Origin: Primulina eburnea
Taxonomy: Eukaryota; Streptophyta; Magnoliopsida; Lamiales; Gesneriaceae
Reading direction: 5' to 3'
NCBI RefSeq assembly: GCF_022965805.1
Contig: NC_133115.1
Location: forward strand, 35,517,321-35,581,320
Length of the DNA stretch: 64,000 bases
A program made the position numbers and the translations under genes. Position 1 is the stretch's first letter, and each line of letters begins with the position of its first letter. The notes below the pieces were generated by a model. The model searched no databases and had not been told where the DNA came from. It was given only the letters and a program-made list of their open reading frames with translations. This document shows, piece by piece, positions 13,356-24,898 of the stretch.

Positions 13356-14663
13356 AACTTCAAATTTCAAAGTGTTTGCAACGTCTAAAAAAATTATTAT
13401 TCACTTTTCATTCACAATTTTGCGAAGGAAATTGAATAATCATTTTTTAGAAGTTACAAATACTCCAATAATTATAGCTTCGAGACTCAGGAAGTTTGAT
13501 TGGGAATTCATTAGTTTTAGTACATCACATGTAGGTAATTATTAATTATATGAACAAAACCTAAAAAAAAAATTGGACGTAATCGCTACTTGTAAAATGA
13601 AAGCGTAAAGTCTCGGGTTGCTTATTTTTTTTGTCCAATTGGTGGTTTAGATTCAAGCACCCTGTGTCATCCCATATTATCAATATAAATATACATTTTT
13701 TACAAATTTTTTTTTTTTAAAAAAGTAATTTTTTTTAGAGAAATTGAGAATCACACACGATTAATTACTTGCTGACGAAAAAAAAAAACTAAAAATTGTT
13801 AAAACTGAAAACTTTGTTCTTGAATACTATTTCTTGAATCGACGATTCTTGAAATTACCGAAAGATAATAATAATAATAATAAATATTATTATTATTATT
13901 TTATAAAAGAGTAATATTCGAAACTCTAATTGACCCCACTTCCCTCCTAAACCAAAAGAAAAAGAAACCAAGACAAACTTTGAGCACAATAATAGCTAAC
14001 TTAGAAATAATTGTTGTGTTTGACCAAAGTTTACTTTTGAATTCCGTCCAGTATTCAACAACCCCCCACCCCCCAAAAAAAAGACAGAAAAAAATCAGTA
14101 TTTTTTGTTTATATATTTTACAAAGATGTTTTCACTGGTCCTTATCCATCCAGCTTTCACCCCGACATGGCACAAATATTGCAAGGACAATAATATTAAT
14201 TTGGTTAATTTATTTAGAGTTCTTTTCTCTGGATTGTCTGCTAAATTCGAAATGCTGTCCATTCGAAAAATTAAATTATCTAGTTCTGTTGGTTGAATAT
14301 TAAACCTTGATTTCTGGGATTGATTACTCTTTAATTTAGAATTTAATTAATGATCCTTATGATCTTTCTTTAATTGTGCCAAAGGCTACTCTTAGCTAGG
14401 GTCTCCTCGAAATTAAATTTCCTTCATCATATCCCACTAATTAAGCGATTACGCAAATAGGATTAAAGCAGTTGATAGCATCTAAAACTAATGGCTCTCA
14501 TAGAGTTGATTTGATAGAAGAATTTGATCGAAGAATTTTAATTCAATGGAAATTAGAGATCTTTTGTTATTAATTATTCTTGTATTTTTCTGTTCCTAAC
14601 ATAGGAATCAAGTGTGACCAGAAATTAAAGATTTTCTGTTTTTAATTTGTATTTCTAATGTAT
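13356..14663. other. Intergenic, AT-rich
   Basis: No gene was recognised. The stretch contains poly-A and poly-T runs and an (AAT)n/(ATT)n palindrome near 13868-13901. Nothing resembles a known protein. Confidence 0.5.
13868..13901. repeat. (AAT)n-(ATT)n palindromic microsatellite
   Basis: A run of AAT triplets passes directly into a run of ATT triplets, giving a near-perfect inverted repeat that could extrude as a hairpin. Confidence 0.8.
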
Positions 14664-15320
14664 GTTAGACACAGAACGAAGATTCAACTGTTACAAATTT
14701 AAATCAAATTTAGAATTTGATTTAAAAATTATATCTCGTGAGTGTGAGAATATCTTTTGGCTCTCCACATTATTGAGTTAATTGTGACTCATAATTGTAG
14801 AAATGTCTTTTGACTTTTCACATTCTTGAGTTAGTTGAAGACTTTTGACTCTTCATAAATCATATTTTTGAATTAATGAGAAGATTAATTGTGTTAATTA
14901 ATCTTGAATTACTCTTGATGTGCATTTTGGAGCTTATAAATATTGTGTTTATTTCTCATTTCATATACACGAAAATCACATATCTTTCAAGCATCCTCTT
15001 GTATTTCATATTGTTAGCTTTTCATTTGCCCTCCGTTAAATTTCGGTGATAAAGTAAATATACGTTTTCAGTTCGTCGTAGTAGTGCAGTACTAAGTCAC
15101 TGCTGATTGTTCCATTGTATCCTGAGAAACAGACATCCAAGACGATCCTCGAAACACATATAGGAGGGGATGAATCTGTTTTAAGTACACTGTACTTCGT
15201 ACATGTTTCTGTTTGGTTTACTTTAAAGTTTGTTCTATTGTGTTTTTTCATCATTTTATTCACTGGTTTTTACGAAAGTTTATTGTACTTTATCGTTCGA
15301 TATTCTGTGCAACATCAACA
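14664..15320 (+). mobile_element. Possible decayed Copia-type LTR relic
   Basis: The stretch begins with TGTTAGAC, as many Copia LTRs do. It has a TATA-like CTTATAAATATTG near 14935 and continues with a U5-like region (GGAGGGGATGAATCTGTTTT near 15163). I found no matching terminal CA with a target duplication, no primer-binding site and no coding region, so both ends and the call itself are uncertain. Confidence 0.3.
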
Positions 15321-16470
15321 TCCTTGCATCATCCGGGGTTTGACTCGATCCAAGTTTTACCCTTTCTACCTTTATATATTATATTATAATTAAGACCAAG
15401 ACTCGGGCTGTTGGGATTAAAGTTGTCTCTCATATAATTAATCTCTTAATCATGACATAAACACGAAGAAAATTGGTTTACCGTTGGTAGTTAATTTGTT
15501 TGGTTAGGCCCGGATCCACATAAAGTTCGACCCACATATTTGCTTTAATTCTATCTTTGTCCTTAAAAGCCCTCACAATTAGTTATAAATCCGCTTATTT
15601 TTAATTATATTTCCATAGTTAAGAGTAATTTGACATTTATAAAATAGAATATTGAAGCATATTTTTTTTAAAAAAAATAGAGATTTAAATTAATTTTCCT
15701 TGCACCTCGTTTTTTAGGAAGTTAGGGAAATTTATGAATGAAATCTTCGTACTACGTACTATAAATTGGGATCAGCTTCGAGTTGAAATAATTCTGGTGG
15801 TTCTAATTATTTCCATTTCACTGGTCTTCAGGCCAAATTTTACGGGTCCTACGATCACCTCCTTTGAACAATCAAACATTTAAAATACATAATTAAGACC
15901 CGATTTAACGAACTTCGAAGACGAGCGAGCAATGTCTAAAAATTTAAATAAATACGTAATTACACATATATATCATATCCTTAGATAATTGACTAACATA
16001 GAATCGGTTAATTTTTCTTTTCACTAATTAATCGACACAGAGATAAACACGGTTAAACAACATGTAAAAACTACGTAGAGATTCAAACAAGGAAATCCGG
16101 CGTCAATCTTGGGTTTCTTGAATTGCATGTGAAGCCCATATCTACTCCTTTTCACTTTATTATATATTTGCATCAACTTTTATTTAATCAACCATGGATT
16201 ATTATATTTAGTTAGTAATATTTCGTAGATTTAATATTATTTAGACTATTAAGTCTTTATAAAGATGTGCACGTAATGATATTTTTACGTATTTGCATGT
16301 ATATAAAATATTATGAAAATATGACAGCAATATTTTCCGAACTTAAAAAATAAAATACGATCTTTTATTGTTTTCGTAGGTAATTATAGCAAATTACAGT
16401 GACTTCCCTTATCACGAATAAATAAACGATAAACAATAATATATACAAGGTAACTGCGATGCTGCCCTCC
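15321..16470. other. Intergenic, AT-rich upstream region of IAMT1
   Basis: No gene or clear repeat was recognised. AT-rich sequence leads to the IAMT1 promoter. Confidence 0.5.
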
Positions 16471-16475
16471 TTTCC

Positions 16476-16484
16476 TATATATAA
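16476..16484 (+). promoter_or_regulatory. TATA box of IAMT1
   Basis: TATATATAA lies about 100 bp before the IAMT1 start codon, a suitable distance for a plant core promoter with a short leader. Confidence 0.6.
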
Positions 16485-16584
16485 CACTTCTATGCGGATC
16501 CATTTTTATTCCTCCATAGATTTCGCAGCTAAATCTTCAGTACGTATATATATATTATATTTGTACGTAATCACATGATCGAAC

Positions 16585-17300
16585 ATGGCTTCCAAGAGAG
16601 ATAACGTCGTTGTTTCTAACATGAAGCTTGAGAAAATGTTGAGCATGAAAGGAGGCAAAGGTGAAGCTAGCTACGTGAATAATTCTCAGGCTCAGGTTTG
16701 GTTTAATTCTGTGATTTTTATTTTTATGTGATTTTAAGGTTTTGTAAATTAACGATTGTGGAATATTAATGTTGTGTTGAATTACAGGGGCAACATGCTC
16801 GATCCATGCTACACCTTTTGAGAGAGACTCTCGACGGTGTGCGGCCGAGCTCGGCGCCGGATTCCTCCTTTGTGGTGGCGGACCTCGGGTGTTCTTGTGG
16901 GAGCAACACGATATACATGGTGGACGCCATCATAAAACATATGAGTAAACGATACGAGGAGATGGGGGATGTGTTGCCGGAGTTCTCGGCGTTTTTCTCC
17001 GATCTCCCTTCCAATGACTTCAACACACTCTTCCAACTCCTCCCACCCTACGGTGGGGTGAGCATGGAGGAGTGCCTCGCCTCTGACAGCTGCCGCTCCT
17101 ACTTCGCCGCCGGAGTGCCGGGCTCTTTTTACCGGAGGCTCTTCCCCGCGAAATTTGTTGATGTTTTCTATTCAGCATTTTCTCTGCATTGGCTATCTCA
17201 GGTATATCATATTGTGAAAACTTAGACGTAACGATTTTTTTTGTTGGATCTTTTTTGGAGTGAAATTTAATTGGTTCCACTTTGTGCTAAATTTCTAGCT

Positions 17301-17348
<48 letters not shown>

Positions 17349-18827
17349 TATATTTATTTTAACTATGTAAAGATTTATTCGTTAAACAAATAATTTTTTG
17401 GATATGTTTGTATTTTCAATAATCCTTAAATAGTATTTTTTTTTTTAAAATTTAAAATACTTGATATATATTGTGGAACTTCTAATACAATATAAATCCT
17501 TACTCATTTCTGAATCCATTCAATGGGTCAAAAGATGCACCACGAAAGTTCCTAACTTTTTGATAAATGTCAAAAGTTGGTAGGACAATTGCCATAAGGT
17601 TTAATGTCAAAATAACTTTAAATTTGGATTGTTTAATGTATATATATAATATTACAAATTTAAAAGTTTCTTTTTGTGGGGTTTGTTGTAATATTTAAAA
17701 TATATTGATTATAATTATATGAAACTAATTAATTATTCTAAATTAAATTGCATGCATGATGCATGGCTTTAAATCGTATATATGCTTATTACCTTTTTTT
17801 TACGTCTTTACAAGTTATACTGCAGCATTAAGCAAAAGTCGGCTCAATTACCCATATGGAAATTATAATAATTTAATATATATATACCCGGAATTAAATA
17901 AAATAAGAATATATATCTAAAATAATTATGTGTTGAATATATATTACTTGTTTATTTAAATTTTGCTCTTCAATTCATGTATGTTTCTGCAGGTACCTGA
18001 TGTGGTTTTGGACAAGAGATCGACGGCGTACAACAAAGGCAGGATATTCATCCACGGTGCAAATGAGAGCACTGCGGTTGCATACAAGAAACAATTCCAG
18101 ACTGATTTAGCAGCCTTCTTGAGCTCAAGATCCAGAGAGATGAAGAGGGGAGGGGCCATGTTCTTGGTTTGTTTGGGCCGGACTTGCCCCGATCCGACCG
18201 ATCAGGGCGGCGCCGGCCTTCTCTTCGGCTCCCACTTTCAGGATGCTTGGGATGATCTTGTTCAAGAGGTGTCTATCTATCTATCTATCTGATCTTGATT
18301 TAATTGATTATCCATAACAAATGATTCGGAAAAATTCTCCAACATGCATCATCATTTTGCTTTATACCTTACCATTTAAAATAATGTCACACTCCAAAAT
18401 TTGAATTTCACATGTTACAAGCTAGACAGTGACATGCATCATATTTCAAAATGAAATCTCGTTCTTTTTTTAGGGTCTAATCAGTAGCGAAAAACGTGAC
18501 AACTTCAATATCCCCGTGTACGCGCCAAGTCTAGAGGATTTCAAGGAGGTGGTGGAAGCCGATGGCTCTTTCAGCATTAACAAGCTCCAAGTTTTTAAAG
18601 GTGGGAGCCCACTGGTGGTGAACCACCCCAACGATGAGGCGGAGATTGGTCGTGCCCTAGCCAACAGCTGCCGTAGCGTCAGCGGTGTCCTTGTTGATGC
18701 CCACATCGGAGATATGCTAAGCGACGAGCTCTTCTCTCGAGTTGCGAGCCGAGCCACGAGCCATGCAAATGAGCTGCTTGACCAGCTTCAGTTCTTTCAT
18801 ATAGTGGCATCCCTTTCTTTAGCTTAG
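16585..18827 (+). CDS. IAMT1: Indole-3-acetate O-methyltransferase (SABATH family)
   Basis: The exons are 16585-16695, 16788-17201, 17993-18268 and 18474-18827, coding for 384 residues, normal for the SABATH family. The enzyme transfers a methyl group from S-adenosylmethionine to the carboxyl of indole-3-acetic acid, giving methyl-IAA and so adjusting free auxin. Visible motifs are GGKGEASYVNNSQAQGQHA at the N terminus, the SAM-binding VADLGCSCGSNT near residues 67-78, FFSDLPSNDFNTLF, FYSAFSLHWLSQVP and the C-terminal NSCRSVSGVLVDAHIGD. The whole protein matches the IAMT1 subgroup rather than the salicylate or jasmonate enzymes. Introns 2 and 3 hold a TA microsatellite and a short CTAT repeat. 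The frame is intact and the gene looks functional. In Arabidopsis, IAMT1 acts in leaf curvature and gravitropism. Confidence 0.95.
17305..17345. repeat. (AT)n microsatellite in IAMT1 intron 2
   Basis: About 40 bp of uninterrupted AT dinucleotides within the intron. Confidence 0.95.
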
Positions 18828-19375
18828 CTAGCCGAGTAGTAATTAAAGATTTTGTATTATGTGGGGATTTTATTTTGTTTAGCTAGTATGTATTCCTTTA
18901 TCGACCCTTTTTTGTTCTTTTTAAATTTTTACTTGTTAATTAAAAAAAAATTATAGTCGCAACTCGCAACCCGTTACGATCGATCGATCGATTTTATTAA
19001 GAACCTAAAGAAACATCAAATATTTATTTTGGGGCATTTAAATTTCAGATCTTCCCACCAATGGCGGAGAACACTGTGGGCAAAGCTGGGCATAAGCCCA
19101 GCAGATTTTTTTTAAAATTTTAGGCCTAGGTATGCATGTATAAAGCCCAATTTTAAAGTCCAATTTATTTAGAGGTAATTATTAAATTTGTAGAACCATT
19201 ATCTCACAAAAAACAAGAAAATAATGGATTGAATTTTAAAGTCCATTAATGGTTAAAGCCCACTTCAAATGGGTAATTAAATGTACAGATTTAAAATCGA
19301 ATTCAAAATGTTATTATGTGTAGATTGTAATATCATTATTGAAAAAATAAAAACAAGACGCCATTTCGTAATACA
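18828..19375. other. Intergenic, downstream of IAMT1
   Basis: No gene was seen. The sequence leads into the hAT remnant and may itself be degraded transposon sequence. Confidence 0.4.
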
Positions 19376-19504
19376 ATGGAAAATGACCTTCTTACCAATA
19401 CCATGGTTGTTTATATAGAGAGAGATATCGCTCTGGGTATTGATACAGAATTTATCATAAACAAGTTTGATGTATTGAAAAATCGCAAAATTCGGCTTAA
19501 ATAA
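19376..19504 (+). pseudogene. hAT-type transposase C-terminal remnant
   Basis: A 42-residue open frame starts MENDLLTNTMVVYIERDIA, continues with FIINKFDVLKNRK, and ends with a TAA stop. This resembles the extreme C terminus of plant hAT-related (DUF4371/zf-MYM type) transposase-like proteins, where a YIE(K/R)D..A segment is followed by II..F..K.R(K/R). No upstream dimerisation or DDE region is present, so it is a dead fragment. The identification rests on a short match. Confidence 0.5.
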
Positions 19505-20513
19505 AAATTTAGTATGTTCTTTTTAACTTCTTTTTTATTTCTATTATGTGAAGTTTAAATTAATATTTTAGAATAGATGTTCTATGTTTTTTATTTCTAT
19601 TATGAGTTCATTTAAAAACATTCTGCCCACAAATATACCCATTCCCACATGTTTAAAGTAAACAATATCATTTTAAAGATCGTTCACATATCTCAATTCT
19701 TTTCAAAATAAACTCGTATTATTTCTTAATTATTCTTCGTATTAATATTTATTATAGTATTTATTTATTTTACTATAAATATTTTGTTTGAAGTTAAAGT
19801 AAAAAAAAATGATAAAACAATGTAAATGTTATTTTTCAACACTGTGTTGTGTTGCTCAATATTAACTTAGTTTTGAATCTCGATTATTGTTTTATCTAAT
19901 TTTTTCTTCGTACGATTTGAAATATATTTTATATTGAAAGACATATATTGTTATTGTTTTCGAATCAATTCGAATATATATTATAATGAATACTACAAAT
20001 TGACTGCAACCATCTGAACCACTCAAAACCGTAAAATTAATTCTATATATAAAACTGCGATTATTTTTTTAAAATACTAATTGATCGTATATGACAATTT
20101 GGTTTTATTTATTTTATATAAAACCTCGCAAAACCGCACCGTGATAACCACTACCTATATATATAATAATAATATTATTGTCTTAGTCGAGGAGTGAAAT
20201 TGTTATAATTGAATCTCGAAATCGAGATTTTGTCACACACTTGAGATTTTGATATCTAATGAGCTCCAAATCATCGACAAATATATATGAATTTTGAATG
20301 TCAAAAAATATCGAATATATTTAAATCATTTATAAAAATATGATCAAATTGAAATGAATGGTTTTCTTTAAAATATCTCTCAAATTCATTAAATAATTGG
20401 CTTAGATAATTAATTACACAGCAAACTCTGTTTCAGCATATATGAAAAATCCTCTATACCAATTGTAGTCACATTCACAGTTATATTAAGAATTAACTTG
20501 AATTTTTATTAGT

Positions 20514-20519
20514 CACGTG
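20514..20519. promoter_or_regulatory. G-box (CACGTG), distal
   Basis: CACGTG within TCACGTGA, about 200 bp before the likely transcript start of the CDP-DAG synthase gene. It is one of two G-boxes about 95 bp apart, a spacing often seen in bZIP/bHLH-controlled promoters. Confidence 0.35.
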
Positions 20520-20607
20520 ACCATTAATTGTTGATGTTACATTTCATGCTACATGATAAATTATTATTGGATTTTTAAGAAAGAAATAAAGAAAAAGAAA
20601 TATAATC

Positions 20608-20613
20608 CACGTG
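20608..20613. promoter_or_regulatory. G-box / ABRE core (CCACGTGTC)
   Basis: The CCACGTGTC context matches the abscisic-acid-response (ABRE) form of the G-box. It sits just before the presumed leader of the CDP-DAG synthase gene. Confidence 0.4.
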
Positions 20614-21431
20614 TCGTATTCTTATCATCCTGAGTCGTTCCCGCTTTTTCCGCCAACAACTTGATCTGGAAACCAAACTCATTTCTCCATTTTGAGTTCT
20701 GAAACACAAATTGCATCTGCGTTACTCGTTTTTTTATCTCAGTTTTAGGAGGTTCTTTCTATCAGATTCACGGTGGAGCAAATTGCAAGCATTCATCTGC
20801 GAAAGGTATATTTTTCCTCTTAAATTTTGTTTCCTCAACGTGATTTTCGTTGGTTGGTGGAACTTATGTCACAAATCGATGTGTGACGTGATCATAAATT
20901 AACAAAATTCTTCACATGTTTTTCGTTGATTGCTCATTTTTCGTTCCTGTCTCCTTAATTATCCTGTAATCGCTGCTTTTCTGGGGATTATTGGAATATA
21001 TGTGTTTAAAACATTGCAGTCTCGATAAATGTATGTGGATCAGATTATGGAGGATATCAAAAGCTTCGATTCTTAATGAAATTAGTTTGACGTCACAGAA
21101 TAACGTTTAACTCACTGGCAGGAGAATTTAGGTTGTCGAATAAAATTCCAGTCAAGGTTGAGGTTCTATTACATGACTCGTTATTTTATAAAACTAACAG
21201 TACTATGCACAATGTGACTGCAGCTAAAATTTATTTTTAATTTGTGCTTTATCGTTATTAACTGACTGCAGCTAGAATTTATTTTTACTGTAATAGTCTT
21301 AATCTCTGGTTGCAATTCTTGATGTTCTGTTTTCTAGATTTTCATATTGTCACATTCTTTTAGATGTATTTCTGCAGGGGCCTTTCATATGTTCTGGGGA
21401 ATGTATTTAAAGGTGGAGTAAATTACAAAAG

Positions 21432-24400
21432 ATGCAGAAGGAACATGGTCAGACCTTACCATCAACACCGACCAGTAGAGTTCGTCAACGTAGACGTTCA
21501 CACTCACAAGAGGTGAGTAGCAAGTACACGATGTCTATTCTTGAATTGTGTTGAAATGATTCTGAATCAAGGGAAATACTTCTGCACGCTATATTCTTAA
21601 CTCATTGATTATTACATTTTCTTGCATATATCATTTGTAGTCATTGCATGCAAGTTTATTGGAATGATGTGATCTTAATGACAGATTTCTTTATTAGGAT
21701 CACTAACATATTTTCATGAGATAGTAACCATGCACGTGATGCAAGTAAATTTGCAGAGATGAACGAATGCCTTCCAACTTAAAGTGCATGGTTTTACACA
21801 TAAGAAAATGTAATTCTCTTATGGCAGACTTTTTCCGAAGACATAAGCAAATTAAATGGAAGCCACTTGCTTGATGATCAAACCAAGTACAGAGCCATGT
21901 GGATTCGAACCTATTCATCTTTATGGATGCTTGGGGGAGTCATACTTATTCTGTATTTGGGCCATCTTTATATTTGTGCAATGGTCGTCGTCGTCCAAAT
22001 ATTAATGGTATCAGAACTTTTCCATTTACGTAGAAGAGTACATGAAGATAAGAGGCTTCCAGGATTTTGGCTAGTCAATTGGTAAGAAAGGCCCAACACA
22101 ACTCAGTACACACAGCATTTTTCCGATAAATTTTCTGTTTTTCTCAGATTTAAATGTTCTTTACTGTGCAGGTATTTTTTCTTTACGGCAATGCTTTATG
22201 TTTATGGACGAATTCTCAGTCAACAACTTGTTAATACTGTAACTCCAGAAAAATTCTTCCACAGACTTGTGAATGGCCTAATCAAGTATCAGATGGTCAT
22301 TTGTTATTTTCTTTACATTGCAGGTCCGTAAAATCTGGAGCTTTTCAATAAGATCAATACAAATTTTTTCAGTTGCATTCACAAGCTTCATGTTGCACTA
22401 TGGAGCATTCATTTTTAAGAATCAGAATCAATTGGTTTACGTTGTTATGTTTCCTTACTCAAATTCTATTCTGTTGAGAGTTGGACATTAACCCAAATGA
22501 GTTACAGGAATGATGTGGTTCATTCTTACTCTGAAAAAGAAGATGTACAAGTATCAGTTTGGTCAGTATGCATGGACGCACATGATTCTTATAGTGGTCT
22601 TTACGCAGTCCTCATTCACTGTCGCAAATATTTTCGAAGGAATATTCTGGTAAGTAGATATCAATTCGGGGTTTTTGTGCTACAATTTAGAAGGGTATGC
22701 CGTTGAACTTCAAACATTAGATGTTCCCTAATCCTTTTGACATCAGAATTGCATGCCATATTATCCTCTTATTTTTATATAATTTTTTGCTATTCGTATG
22801 AAACCACACAGGTTTATTCTCCCGGCCTCCCTCATAGCAATCAATGATGTAGCTGCATATTTTTTTGGCTTCTTCTTTGGTAGAACACCGTTAATCAAAC
22901 TATCCCCGAAGAAGACATGGGAGGGATTTATTGGAGCATCTATCGCTACCATAATTTCTGCATTTCTGGTAAATATTTTAATCCAATTTGACTTGTTTGT
23001 GTTGGTCCCACGTGCGCAATTTGAGATAATAAAATCCGAAAATAAAGAATAAACTGGACACACAACTCACTCTCTGTGTTTCCAAAGAGAATACACACTC
23101 TCTTAATACAGGAGAACAAACACCTCACAAATATTATAGAACTAAGCAATCAAATACTTATAAGATGAGAAAAAACTCGAAGAAGGGATGATTTCAGAAA
23201 GAAGGATCCAACTCTATTTATAGAGCCTCCTGTCAGTGTGAAACGCGTATAAAACGCGTCTTCCGTCTTCACATGTAATTCCCATGAAATTTCCTCGAGC
23301 CTTCGTCTTTATTCAACAAAGACATCCCAATTCAACAAAGACAGCGCAACCACATTTAATGCACCTACCGACAGTTCGATCGAACTTTCTTGTTAAATCT
23401 TGTATAAATTTTAGATAGCATGCCTACTGTTGTTAAATATATCTAAACGGTGTATATATTTTTAGAAATTTAACATATGTTCCTTACAGCTTGCAAATAT
23501 TTTGGGAAGTTTTCCGTGGATGACATGTCCAAGAAAGGTAACTTTTGTTATGGGAAAGATTATGACAAACCAAAACATAACATGGAATTCTGTTTCTCAA
23601 TTATAACTGCAGGATCTATCAACTGGTTGGCTTGATTGTGATCCTGGGCAGCTTTTCAAGTCAGAGTATTATTCGTTTCCTCTTTGGATACCTCAATGGG
23701 TGAGATAACAGAACTTTTGAAGCCACATTGTAACGTTCGACAGCTTTAACTTAGCAATACAGATATGATATGTGAAATGCGGTGAAAACAAAATTTGGCA
23801 TGCATGTGAACATTCATGTTTCGAAATCATGGTAAGCATTCTTAAAATGGATTTTGTGTTTTGTTTATGATGAATCTCAGTTCCCTTGGAAGGGAATATC
23901 GGTTATGCCAGTGCAGTGGCATGCTTTATGCTTAGGCTTGTTTGCATCAATCATAGCACCCTTTGGAGGATTTTTTGCTAGCGGTTTGAAGAGAGCGTTC
24001 AAGATCAAGGTGGGTATAATTTCAATATCTGAACTAGGATTGTATCAGTAACGATCATTTGTCCTGACAACAAAATCCCAATTTTTTCAGGATTTTGGAG
24101 ACAGCATTCCAGGGCATGGTGGTTTTACTGATAGAATGGATTGCCAGGTACGCTGATCGAACTTCCCAAGTACTTGATATGGTATCCGTGTGGCTGCTTC
24201 TGCCAAAACATAATACCTATTTGTATGTCCTGTGATAAATGCTAACAAGCATTCTGCATGTTACGCAGATGGTCATGGCTATATTTGCTTACATTTATTT
24301 TCAATCCTTCATCGTCACTCAGATCAATTCAGTAGATATGATATTGGATCAGGTCAGTAATTATCATTCGAACTAATTAATGGGGGACAATAAATTTCTC

Positions 24401-24547
24401 TAAATTAATTCTACAACACAAAATCATATCACATTCTTGAAATCACTCTATTTGCAGATAACAAGAAACCTCAGCTTCGAGGAGCAGGGAAGACTGTATC
24501 ATATGCTTGGTCAACTATTCAAAGAACAGCTATCTGGGAATTCTTGA
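21432..24547 (+). CDS. CDS1: CDP-diacylglycerol synthase (phosphatidate cytidylyltransferase)
   Basis: Eleven coding exons: 21432-21512, 21828-22081, 22172-22323, 22508-22649, 22812-22968, 23490-23537, 23613-23699, 23881-24009, 24091-24147, 24269-24352 and 24458-24547. They code for 426 residues, like the ER-type CDS1 to CDS3 of plants. The enzyme makes CDP-diacylglycerol from CTP and phosphatidic acid, the precursor of phosphatidylinositol and phosphatidylglycerol. There is an Arg-rich cytosolic N terminus ([10 protein letters not shown]), then several membrane segments (for example [20 protein letters not shown]). The signature region is [29 protein letters not shown] and [20 protein letters not shown] followed by FTDRMDCQ, with the catalytic Asp residues present. 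The frame is clean throughout. Intron 5 (22969-23489) is enlarged by a solo LTR. The gene converges on the trigger-factor pseudogene 350 bp downstream. Confidence 0.95.
23000..23373 (-). mobile_element. Copia-type solo LTR in intron 5 of the CDP-DAG synthase gene
   Basis: Read on the minus strand, the element starts TGTCGGTAGG, holds a CTATAAATAG TATA box near the middle, and ends GGGACCAACA. Its ends are therefore TG..CA with the short terminal inverted repeat TGTYGG. The flanking bases GTTTG (22995-22999) and GTTCG (23374-23378) agree at 4 of 5 positions, consistent with an aged 5-bp target duplication. There is no internal coding region, as expected after LTR-LTR recombination. It lies opposite in orientation to the host gene and away from its splice sites. 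Confidence 0.65.
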
Positions 24548-24898
24548 AATTGTAGAAGCTGTGTTTCCTTTAACTTGATCTCCCGCATACGATTCTTTTT
24601 TTATTCAAAAATTCTAATTTCTTTTACAGACGAATATGATAAAATCTTACTTACAGTTGAAACTCAACATTGTAAGCAGCATCTTCTAACTGTGTAGAAA
24701 AGTACGGTTTTGAATTGTGAAACCATAGTCATTTATGCTAAATACAAATATTGTTATTAGTTTATCTTTTGTTGTGTGGCGTTGAACTCTTCATGGATTC
24801 CAGCAGATAAACATGGTCATGTTCACAAATTAGGGAATCATTTATCTGGAACAGATTCAGCAAACACAGATCCTGCATGGCAAAATGTCGTTACTTGG

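Larger units (their letters stand above)
19505..21431. other. Intergenic and 5' leader of the CDP-DAG synthase gene
   Basis: AT-rich with no gene until about 20640. The leader probably starts near 20700 and contains a 5' UTR intron. A plausible donor follows GCGAAAG at 20805 and an acceptor TTTCTGCAG ends at 21377, which leaves a 54-bp UTR segment before the ATG. Confidence 0.4.
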
